A stretch of DNA of 64,000 nucleotides, taken from NCBI GenBank assembly GCA_003260075.1, contig QLIY01000025.1, positions 186,309-250,308 on the forward strand. Reading direction: 5' to 3'. Source of the DNA: Phallusia mammillata (taxonomy: Eukaryota; Chordata; Ascidiacea; Phlebobranchia; Ascidiidae). The notes below the pieces were generated by a model, which ran no database searches, was not told where the DNA came from, and saw only the letters and a list, made by a program, of their open reading frames with translations. Each line of letters begins with the position of its first letter. Positions within the stretch are counted from its first letter, which is position 1. Positions 24,535-35,827 of this stretch are shown one piece after another. The translations under genes and the position numbers were made by a program.

Positions 24535-27234
24535 TTGCGCTCTAACGAACTGTAACATATAACAGAGCGCGGTCAATTAGACAACACATGGGTGCATTCC
24601 ATCAGCAAATCACGTGACATGATAGGGAGGCCTGACAGACTTCCTGTCACGAATTCAAGAACATGATTTAAATGCGAAGGGACTGGAAATCGTGGTAGGA
24701 GACCGCGGTAGTACACAACATATTTAGCATAAGCGGCTGTTGCTTGCAATGAAGTGCCAGCAGCATCAACACGCCAAGAGCACGAGTTCTATTTCGGGAT
24801 AGTCTGGCAATGCATGTCTCATTGCCCGTGGGTCCGTATCCGTACAAAGTAACATCGTCCGCTAAGTGAGGGCTTGTCATAAAGTTATGACATTTGTAAG
24901 TGTTCCAAGCGACGCGACAACTTAAAGCAAATACGAAATCGTCAGTATGTTTGTAACACGGGGAAGGTTTGGGTTTGTTCTGATATAGGCTAAGTCTTGT
25001 TTTGCACTTTTAAAGACAGAAAAAATGCAGTCACTTATAGACACTTTATTGACACAAACTCGTACACATATATGCCATCCGTATTGTTTGCGAAATCGAC
25101 AGCGGAAAAGTTACGTTTAATACACATACGTCGGCGATTGTTCGTCTGGCAATTCACGCTATAGTGCATTGACACAGAGTACACCCTGAACTGGCGATAC
25201 CTTGCAACGCGCGACATAAGAGGTTACTAGGGGTCAAAACTAAACTAACTCTTTCAGCGGATCGCAATTTACGCCTGTAACATTCCACGCCATCCGGAAA
25301 TGGTAACAACAGGAGCCGAAAAACTCGTAAAACGTTCGCAGCTGCGCGAGCCGACGGTCATTGTGATGTCACAATCCATTGGATGCGCAATGAGCCTGTT
25401 GACAACCAATCACGTGCGACCGACACGGTAAAATTCCCCTTTCGGATTACCACCAGACCATTCAATCACCCCATAATAAGGTGAAATTCAGACATTTTAC
25501 TTCGAACATGACTACCATCATCAGCGATTGTCGACAGCAAAATTTTTAGGATCTTCAGTTGGTAGCTCAAAATTTAAATAAACATTTTTAGTATGTAGCT
25601 TAAAACTTGTTTTCCATTACCCCCCAAAAAAGAAGGCGTGTTAAAATAAGAAACGAAAACCAGTTATGTCACAACATTTTTCACAACGGGAATCGCTGAG
25701 GTAATTGCGTAATTTGATAAAAAAATAATTTACTTAATGAAATTGAAATTGCTTTTAAGCCGGGAGTGTCACCGGTGTTTACACAACAGCGCACTAAACA
25801 AGCGTACCTGTGTCGATATACAAGACACAATCGGCTCAGTCCAAAGCCCTGACCTCATCAGTACACTTCATACTGTTTGCAAATAACAAAGACCACGTCA
25901 CACCAATTTCGGGTATGCTGACACGACAACCAACAGGTCGAGAAATTTCACCTGACGCTGCCAAACAACAGGACGGGTTCAATAACAACTTAACGTGCCA
26001 CTGGACAACAAACCGCAGACCAATTGGCTCACAAACAAGCTTATAGCCTATAACGCCAGTTGAACGTCATTTTATAGCGAATCTCGCGGTCATAATGTGA
26101 AGATGCCCAAGTCACGTCGCTCGCTTTTGGTCTGGAAAACGTTATGGGTCCTTGAACGTGAAATAAATGATGTACTGTATGGTGCAACGGATAGGCCACA
26201 TCCAGGTAAACAACCGACTTATAACCATACCAACGCGCAAATTCAAGGACAAATTTTATTCTCCTCACCGACAACAATGGTTTCAGTAACCTGATCTCAA
26301 CAAATGTATTCTCGCTATCTTAGTCTTTGTTTTCTGGTGGTTTCTCTTACGTAAAGAACACTAATAACGGACTTAACTTGATGAAAACAAACAGCGAGAG
26401 AACGATGGTAAAAAACATTGATTATTGAAAAAAACTTCAGGAAAATATATTTGCTCTAATTAATCTCTTGTCAGTTTTGCTTTTCATTAAAAAAAGTCTA
26501 AAGCCGTTTAAAACTCGACTATAAGTATCCTGATGTTTTACGCAGAAGACAATGCTGTACTTACTGCATCCAATTATCGAATGACAGATATCGCTTGTCA
26601 AAGGACTATTACACAAACAAAACGCACGTAATCTGTAGTACTACTCACTTTTGCGCGGCGTTTAGCCTACTATCTGTTGCAACACGTTTACGGAATGCCT
26701 TCTTCGCGGGTTATCTGCACTCACACCGATTGAGGCTACAATACAATACCCTCCTTCGCCTATGGAGACCGGGTCGAAGTGAAGATGGCTTGCCGACTCG
26801 CGTAGTAAACTTGGCTGCTCGTAAACAACGTGAACCAAGCCGGCGGGTTCATGCGTTTGGCAGTAGCGCAATAATCCGCCCAGCTCGTTTGGAGAATCGC
26901 GTTCGTATCCCGTGGAGGTTTAACTACGTCGGTATGGGTGATTTGCATGTCCGGGAAATACCTCACAAAAATCCGTGACTTGAACTCTTTGCTGTTAAAC
27001 ATCCATGTGAAACTTGACAACGAACATTCACCGAAACCGTCTCAATGTGTAGACGTATTTACAAGAATTGGTTGCTATATGCGGCTTTGTGAAAATGTAA
27101 GTTAATCATACATCCTGCAAAACTCTATTCACCTTCTTATAGTGAGTGTAATAGTCTAAAATACAACGGATTTGTTACTAATGGTAATAGGCGACTTTCT
27201 TTATTCAACAAACATTTCGGCAATAACACGTTAA

Positions 27235-27267
<33 letters not shown>

Positions 27268-27269
27268 TG
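27235..27269. repeat. (AT)n microsatellite
   Basis: An alternating TA tract, interrupted by two G/C steps (ATGTATATATACATATATG), which makes it self-complementary. Confidence 0.9.
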
Positions 27270-28104
27270 TCCAAAACGTTTGGTGTATAATACACGTAGA
27301 TTACAACCCTTGTTTAAAAAAGATAACCAGTCAGTGTTCCGTAGTGCGAATTATTTCCCTTGTGATATCTGATATCATAGCTGTGACTTTCGTTGTGTGA
27401 CTTAACATCATCGAAAGTTACATCATCTGTTATTTTCATCAAAGGCCTACTATTGTGCTATAGAGTTGTGTGATACCCGAAACTTGCTTTTCGTGTGACT
27501 TGGCGCTGGTATATAATAGCGAACGTTCCTAAAGTTGAAAACGTACATAGGAAGTTCATCATGATGCAACTATTTCATCATAAGTCAAACGCTACATAGT
27601 CTGCAATACCTTCATACCGTGAACACGCCAACACTAAAGTTGATATTCTATGTTATACACTGGTGTTTGAAAAATGGTTACAACAGGAACAAAATGTGAC
27701 ATGTCGCATTTAACCCACCATGCCGTGCTGACTGTTGATTATAATGACGCCATATCCGCCAAAATGCTCAGTTACAATCCTACACTGGTCTTTTATTGAT
27801 CGCCAGGCATTTAAGCTATAGTACTATCAGTACGCTACTCTTTTATGTTTGCAATATCTGCCTATCTTGTTTACTCAACTGAATATTTTACCCGAAAAAA
27901 GTTGCGTTTCAAAACTGCATTACATTTTTCATTACGTCAAAAAGCTATAAAACTTTGTTCTCATATAGCTGCATGTTGAATCTAATTGTGCTCTGCAAAC
28001 TCGAAAGAAACTCTAGCTATCGGCTGCAATGACAACAGTAACTGAATTTAAAGTGCCGAACGGCGGTCGGGGCCTGCCTCTTTTGATGCGTTTCCTGCCA
28101 TCTT

Positions 28105-28127
28105 GGGGGGGGGGGGGGGGGGGGGGG
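28105..28127. repeat. 23-base poly-G run
   Basis: A pure G run between CTGCCATCTT and ACGACAGTATC. The flanks are not obviously duplicated. Confidence 0.9.
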
Positions 28128-31117
28128 ACGACAGTATCAGAGCGTCCTGCCGCTGCGTGCACGAATATGTAAAGGAACAATCGATTTCGGGGCTACCTCT
28201 ATGTGAGCAGTCGTAATTAATGTCCTTAACGCTTTTTGCGAGCGGTTACACGCTCAAGCAGCTGTTACACATCGCGTGACATTTTGTCTTGTAACGTGGT
28301 AGTTTGGTGGGTTAAAGATTAATTTCCTTTGCAATGATTTAAGCTGCAAATTTCAAATAACTTTTATGGTGTTTTACCGTTCCACAGTTTTTAACTAATC
28401 TGACCTTTACAAATCATTTCAAAATTCAGTCATCTGACCTTTTATTAACCTTCAACCTGTAATACACCCCAACATTTATTTAAAAATCCGTTTGTAGGCG
28501 ATATTTTTTGTGAATAATAAATACAAAATTTTTTCATGGATTTTTGTGCGCTTTAAACACGATCTTGCTATTATTAGGTTTATAAGCGACTGTAAATGTG
28601 CCTCAGGAAAACCACAGTTTTCTGGGAATCGTTAACATAAACAATGAGTTCTTGTGGCGTTCGTCGTGCTAGCAGCGAGCCACGATTCATAGCAATTCAA
28701 ACTCCTTTTGTGCCATGCTGTCTTAAATTCGACGTTTTAGCTTTAATTAATCGATTCTTTTAAGATGCTGTTCAGACAATGTAGTTACGCAGAAAGGCTT
28801 ACTGGGATGCAATTTGTTTTCAAGCGTTCTGTGGGATTAAGACATTTGCTCGTAAATACATAAAAATCAAACCGTGTCGCCTCAATGGTCAACTTAAACA
28901 ATCAAAACCGTAATAGAATGCCCTTGTTTGCTAGTGATTAGTGTTTGTTCTAATTTATACTGTCTTGCGCATTCTGATTTCAAATATTGTGCGACAACGA
29001 GACTCAGTTGTTTTAACGACTGTTCTGCAATATTTTGCATGACTGTGCGGCACGAAAGCTTGTTTCCACTTCAAAATTACGCAGATATGGAAGTCAAAAC
29101 ACGTTTGGAACCTTGGAAATAATCTCACGGTTACACTTTTTAAAATCCCTTTGTGTCTGCAGTTTAACACTAAACGTCTGCTTATCATCCCTCTTTAATT
29201 ACATTTAGGGCTTTCAAAAAGACTGAAGTTTTTATGACAAGCTAATGAGCGCTCTTCCGTTTTACAATGATTGGTCATCTGGACATGTCATGTGAGATTG
29301 CGCATCTGATGCAATGTTGTAACGACTGAGTTGTATGTTTATGCAAACCGAATGATGCATACACACAGGATGTTGATGTGATTGATTTGAATACTACCCA
29401 CGTGATGCATAACACCTGTGACTTGTATAGTCATATTTGTTGCAAAGTTCATATCAGGTTGTCAAGCAATATTAATAAAAATAACATGTACATTATGATT
29501 GCAAGTCATACAGAAAATAATAAATAACGTTATTTAAAACCTTTGCAGTAACTTCTATCCAACAGATCCATGCAATACAGGTCATGCTGCTGTCAAGATT
29601 TTATCCTAGTTATTATATCTTGTGTCTCGCCCTTAGGCTGAAACGTTTATAATACATTAGGAAATAACCCAAAGGCCAACACACAACCCTAAACTTCTTC
29701 AGAACTTCCTAAGTGTCCCAACATCCTAACGTATTGCCCGCAGCGAAAACCGATGACCAAATAACATGAACGACCGTATCTCATTCATTTTGATTGACAT
29801 TTAAGCGACGATGATATGCAGCAATGAGGCGCGGCTCGTTTAAACCGCGCAAACGGGGATTGCGGATAAATTTGTGACAAATCAGCTTTCGGGTTTGTCC
29901 GCTTGTTTTCACAAGAAAGCAGCTCAAAATTACTTCGTGGAAGTGTGGGCCTCTTTGTTTGCTGCAAAGCGGCGGGCGGTTGCTTTGGGATATACGGTTA
30001 CCATTCGCACCCAATGAAATCTATCTCTGTTCGGGCATGTGCCCAAAACCGCAGCCAACCTGTGAAGGTCACCTGACAATGGCTCAAGGTCAGATTTGAG
30101 CTGACCTCAGCACGTGCGCACTTCAGCAATACCTAACAAATTCTGCTGACATAAGTGCACCAAGGCCTCCATCGGAACCACAATAATGGCTGTCGGCCAC
30201 CTGCAGAAACAAGCAAGAGAAACAACTTACTTCCCAATCGACTATCGATCTTATTCAAGGCTGCATCAGCTTGCTAAATCATTAGATTACAAGTCCAAAA
30301 ACTGCTCCAGGACAATGCTCACTTTTGTAACTATTGACCGCAAATCGCCCGAATTCATTCTTTTATTGCCATGAGATTTTTTTGTCACGAGAAATTGCAC
30401 CAGACTTCAACAATAGAAACGCAACTTAACTATATGTGTCAACGGAAAATGTTGCAATTTCGAAAGATTGTCTCGTTCGCGTCCTAATGTATTGTATCGT
30501 AAAGGTTTATTACGTTAAAAATGCACTGGAAAGGGTTCGGGTTTTGCCAAGTGCGGGGTGTCCTTGCGCGACTTATTTTAGACGGCGACATGACTCATTC
30601 GATTTTCGTTCGACTATTTGTGTTTCGACCTTACTGTGTTTTTCCGCATCACTTGCAAAGGTCACCTTGCAGCATTTGCCGTTGCGGCAATAGTTTCGGA
30701 AAAGCTAACGACGAACGTTTAAACATACAAACTGTCTACTTATGATATGCATTTAAATTAATATTTGTAAATATACAAAATCTTTATGAAATTGTGGCAT
30801 TTTTACAAAAGAGGTTAAAAATCAAGTACCAATCTAGCACAATCATGTTTTACTTTAACAACAAAGTCACACGCTTTTTGTTTGTTTTGTCTTGTAAACG
30901 ATGCCACAAGCGAAATTCACGAAACCAGTTATTACATTGTCTTAAAATTTTCGTACAAAGCGCCTACAATGTCTCTTGGGCCTTTCGCTACGCTTCACTA
31001 GCAAAGTCCACAATATAGATTACGATGAGTTTGCAAAACGGTCGATTCCCGCAAGTTTATCTGGAAAACTGTTATCTTTTCGAAACCCGACGCCTTCCCG
31101 AGCAACATTGCGCCATG

Positions 31118-31158
31118 TTCCCGCCAAAATCGTCACGTGATACCCTTTGGCGGGAAAA
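31118..31158. promoter_or_regulatory. Paired inverted E2F sites around an E-box
   Basis: TTCCCGCCAAAA (31118-31129), TCACGTGA (31133-31140) and TTTGGCGGGAAAA (31146-31158) form an almost symmetrical array. Both outer sites are near-perfect E2F/DP matches in opposite orientation, and the centre is a perfect CACGTG palindrome. No coding exon is recognised within 1 kb, so its target is unknown. Confidence 0.45.
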
Positions 31159-32425
31159 CTTGCGCAATCCTGAACTCGCGACTAAGTAGGTCAGCGGGTT
31201 ACTACGAACTGCATTTGCACAAAACTCCCTGCACTTGGAGTCGGTTTTGGTTGTTAGGTTAACAATACTTTGCGTTTATCGTTTCAACATCAACGCAGCT
31301 CTTTCACAGTAGTTCCTGTGGAGAAGTATGGGTAATTTCCGTAAAACCCCAATTCTGGTTTCAGTGGAATATTATGGGTGATTTCCCCACCGGTGAGGGA
31401 GTTGCACCATCAACTGTGTTTGTTCTAATGGATGGCGCCGAGTTACGGATGATCGCAACGGAATGTTACGCAACTGTGTCAACTTTACTACACTGTACCT
31501 GGAAATCGAACAAAGGAACGTTCTCGATCATTGTTGGTATACGCGAGAATCAGGGCTAGTTTGTTTTTTAAATAACTCGCGTGAGAGTAAGATACTTGAT
31601 CGTTTTGTACCTTGTACCTTAATGGTTAACCTGTTAAACTGGTTCACGCGGTCAAATCAATTTCGCACAACGCGTAATGTGTTTTCGATCATTATTCATC
31701 CTCCGCTGTTTATTACTTAACTTCTTAGAGTAAATGCCCGTAAGCGATAAAATGAGTTTGTTAAGACTGCGGGTGGCGGTAATCGATGTCCGTCACTTAA
31801 CCCGAGACCGAGCTGTTTGGCGTTTCACGACGTCCCATTCGGTAGTTCATTGAGTGCGTGGCTGTTATCATGTGTAGCGACAGTTATTATCGCTTGCCGG
31901 TTTAAGTGCTGTTCACACATGGTAGTAGGGCCACGCCCTTAAAGGCAAACTGCCTGCAGATAACTAAGCTCAATTACAAGCTCGTTGCATCAAGAGCTTG
32001 TTTGCTTTTTACTCATGCTTTAAAAGCACTATACGCTCTTAACTCGGAGTCACACACATCGGCGGTATTGTCGCCACTAGAGACTATTGGGACATTTGTC
32101 ATTACAGGACAGTAGTCACAAACAAAGAGCATCGTTTTAGTCATGTTGTGAAAACGCAGCATTGTCAACAGAAACCTCATTTCATAGCAACGGTTTAAAA
32201 ATGAGCTCAATAACAAATGTCCTGTGGTAATGCCAATATTAAACTTTTTATGGTTTTCAGATCATGTATGCAATACGAAAAATCAAACATGTATTTAGCA
32301 AGTGGTAAGTTGGCCGCCTTTGGGCAACAGAACAACACTACACCACCAGATTACACTATGCTGCCTCCTAGCGTCAAATCAACAATGTACTTCAACATAT
32401 TGACACGCGACTTAACATTTTGCTG

Positions 32426-35077
32426 TTACGTTTGAACCGGGGTCAAAACCATGTCGTTGGGAGAAGACGAATGGGTTGGAAGTGATGAAATTGGAACGAC
32501 TGTAGCCCATCGCTGAGGCTTATTCTTTTGAGTGCACCACTTTCTTATCAGCAGAAAGAGGCCAAAGGACATGACAATGTCAGCGACAACACAGAGCACC
32601 ACGATTGTAACATACGACGTTTTCGGCTTCTCCTGCTTGTCAACGCGGTGCAACATAGTCTTATTGGCACTTTGAGATTCATTTTGAAAAATATCACGTG
32701 TTTTTGTCCAAGGAGGTGTTATGGTGGAGGTCTTTATCTGAGCAGCGAATGTGGGGGGTGCTGTGTAATTGGTAGTGGTAGTTTCTACATCGTTCTGAAC
32801 GGTAGCGGTAATGGCTTGAACAATTTTCGATGTATGTGGTAACTTTGCTTGTGACTTTGAGGGGGTCGTGTGATAAGTAAACATTTTTGACACGTTAACA
32901 CCGCTGGTGGTGGTAGTTACATCGCGGTCAGACCCCCACGCGTGTTCGCCTTCTTCAGCAGTTGACACTTGACTGACAGTCGATGTCATTTGTGGCAAAG
33001 TGAGTAAGTTTCCTGTTGCATTGGTTTGCGTTTTCTCCCTAAATGGCGAAACCATAGTTGTAGCTCCTTGCTCTGTAAAATTCCATAGAGAAGGAATAGG
33101 TGCGTCAGTTGTTAATTCCTTGCCAGTTTTGCCTACTTCTGGCATTGTGGTGAGCTCGAAGTGGGGTGTGGTAGATAATTGCACCGGCTTGGACGTAACG
33201 GAGGCCACACATTGGTCGATAAGCATGCGCACAGTAGTGACGTCAATCATTCCAGTGACGTACAAATCCAGCAGAGCGCTGCCGCGATGTTGAGCCGGAT
33301 CATAACATATAACATCATGGTAACCATCGACATCCGTAAGCCAAGATCCCTCACCGGCGAGCCAAGCAATGAACGGGAGCATTTGGCAGCCGCACAGCCA
33401 CGGGTTACCGCTCCAATCGATCCAAATTTGCTCCGCAGCTCCACCTGGCGGTTTGGCGGTAAAATGGCGAGTCGGTTGCGCTTGTTTCAGATATTCTTCA
33501 ACGATAATGATGGCACTTTCTAAATCGTCTACACCATTCTCCTGCAATGCAAAAAAAATCCTTGGTGCCATTGAAGTAATTTAAAGATTACATAAGTAAT
33601 GTAATGCAAGATTGGCTTGTCATGAAAAGTTTAAATATGCTCACCGTGTTTTTGCTCAACCATTGATAGTCCACTGTTCGAAGCTCGTTGTTCCGTAAAC
33701 TCAAATGGCTTAGGCTAGGACAACCTGGTGTAACAAACATATAACATTTTGACTTCCAAAACCAACCTGACAAGCGATGCTCGGCTTTTTTAACACTTAC
33801 TTTTTACAAAGTCTGACGGCAAGGTACGAAGATAATTGTTGCCCAAATCAAGATAAACCAACGATGTTGAGCTCTGCAATGTTTCTGGAGCCCACGATCG
33901 AATGTAATTGTCGGACAAGTCAAGGCTGGTCAAGTGAATCAAATTTCGAAACGCGTATCTCGAAACGGTTTCAATCCCACAGTTCGAAGCTTGAATATTT
34001 GTTAAACGCCGAAGACACGAAAAGTAGCCTGTTTCCTGGTCGTTAGAAATCCAAGTGCCTGTTACAATTATGTAAATTGAATTTCTGAATTTTTGCATTT
34101 CAAGACATGCAAATATATATTATATCAATATACCCATGAAAAGCTGTCGAAGATCGTTATTGGAAACACGTAGCACAATCAAGTTTTCGAGGTCACAGAT
34201 TGTGTCACGTGGCAAGCATTGTGACGTCAGGCGGTTGTAGCTGACGTCAAGTTCCGTAAGTTTCTTTAGTGAAGCAAACGTTTTGTCCTAAGTTGGTACA
34301 TAATACATTAGCATTGCAACTTGCAGATTACATTTTAATTGGATCAAACCTGAATGCACGTGATCTCGTTGTGAGCCAATGAGAGGTAATCAAGCTTTTT
34401 TGTATCAACAAAGTGTCGTGCTGTTAAATTTCCCCCAAACAAGTTCCAGGATATGTCGAATTCGTTGAGTGACGACATTCCGGTGAGCAGCTTGGGAGGG
34501 AAATTGGAAATTAGGTTGTTCCGCAAAGTCAATTGCTGAAGAGAGAATCGCGACTCCCTAAACAGTGCAGCTTTGTAAAATAATCTTGCAATTGGGAATA
34601 TTCTATTTACCGGTCCGCAAAAGTGGTTTGTGCCAAATTTACTTCGTCGGAATTAATGATAACCAACTTATATTAGGACCGATGATTTAAATAACTTTTC
34701 ACAGATTTCAGAATCTAGCATGCATTTTTTTTGTATTTTTTTTACAAGCTGTTTACAACTGTTCGACCAATGGTTACATAATTGAAAGCTAAATTATTAA
34801 GTTGATTTTATGATTGTAAGAATTTTTACATGAGTTCACTATCGTGTGCCAGTGAAGCAATGGTGTTGTCGCTGAGATCAATAACTCGGAGTATCAGGTC
34901 ATCAAGTTGTTTTGGTATTTCCGTTAGATTTCCTCCATTGCAAAAAGCCGCGTCGCCGTTAATAAAGCACTTACAGTCTTTGCATGGAGCAGTTTCAACA
35001 AACTGCATGTTTGCAGCTATAAGCAATACATAAAAGGAACAAATCCACGGTCCTTGTTCTTCGGCGTTCATATGCAT
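32426..35077 (-). CDS. LRR type I transmembrane protein
   Basis: A putative cell-surface receptor or adhesion protein, not assigned to a named family. Six coding exons: 35077-34830, 34557-34350, 34287-34134, 34058-33801, 33724-33645, 33541-32426. Phases agree at every junction, giving 687 residues. After a hydrophobic N-terminus (about 11-30) comes a cysteine cluster typical of LRRNT (CKDCKC at 32-37, C46), then leucine-rich repeats to about 316 (for example LTSLDLSDNYI and LSHLSLRNNEL). An LRRCT-type cap follows (NPWLCGC near 362-368), then a long Thr/Ser-rich stalk, one membrane segment (about 624-648) and a 39-residue tail. There is no TIR or kinase domain. Frames upstream of the ATG at 35077 start with TTG. 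The downstream neighbour on this strand is CKI-b, far away. Confidence 0.85.
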
Positions 35078-35827
35078 TCCAACTATGTCGGCTACCAAAT
35101 TTTACGCAGATTACAAACGAAGTCTTAACACATTATTTACTTTACACTTAAAGGACAATAGCATAAAATCATATGATCAACGAGTCTTATCGTTTATCTA
35201 GCAGAGTTTTTTTTTTCTTTTCCTGGCACAGACGACAGCCTCACCATATGTATATCTACTATCCGTAAAACTGATTGAAATTCTACATCCCCAGCAATTT
35301 TGCTCAACTTTGCATGGCAATTCAACTTAATGTTACACTATTGCATGTCGGTAAAGACATAACGATACCAAAACTCATCTTGCATTTTTGAAACGATTAT
35401 CTCCTTGAGTCAAACATCTGGAACTAAGAGAGCTGCGGTTTTGCGACCTCCTGCGTAAACAAAGGCTTTTTAGGCGCCCCGCTGTTCGACCTTTCATCCG
35501 TCAAACTTTATTGCATTTGTCCCCACGACGCCCCGCCCAATTGTCCATGGTCCATCAGTAACTGGTTACAGACGATAATTTCGACAAACATGAAGCGAAT
35601 TTGCCCACGAACCGCATAAAAGGATGACCAAATAAACTTTTGTGATACCTTAGATGCAGAACTTCAGTGTGATGTTATTTACTATTATGGTGTGATATGT
35701 CAGCAAATAGACTGATTCGCCCAACAATTGATTTTTTTAATAGCCATTTAATCAAGTTGGTCAAGCAAAATGCAAATTCACATGAAGTTAAATGAAAATC
35801 AAAAACAATAAATGTACAGAATCATTA
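35078..35827. other. Spacer between LRR gene and RVxF gene
   Basis: No coding signal seen. It should contain the 5' flank of the LRR gene and the 3' UTR of the gene ending at 35828. Confidence 0.5.

Larger units (their letters stand above)
24535..32425. other. Region without recognised genes upstream of CKI-b
   Basis: No exon could be supported. It contains TCACGTGA at 24610-24617, CCAATCACGTG at 25406-25416, an AT microsatellite (27235-27269), a 23-base G run (28105-28127) and a dense E2F/E-box cluster (31118-31158). A 127-codon frame at 26595-26978 overlaps an equally open antisense frame and shows no family motif. Confidence 0.45.

Noticed and set aside
26595-26978. 127-codon ORF on the plus strand
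   Set aside because: It overlaps an open antisense frame, has no recognisable domain and no convincing splice signals. It probably reflects CpG-rich composition.
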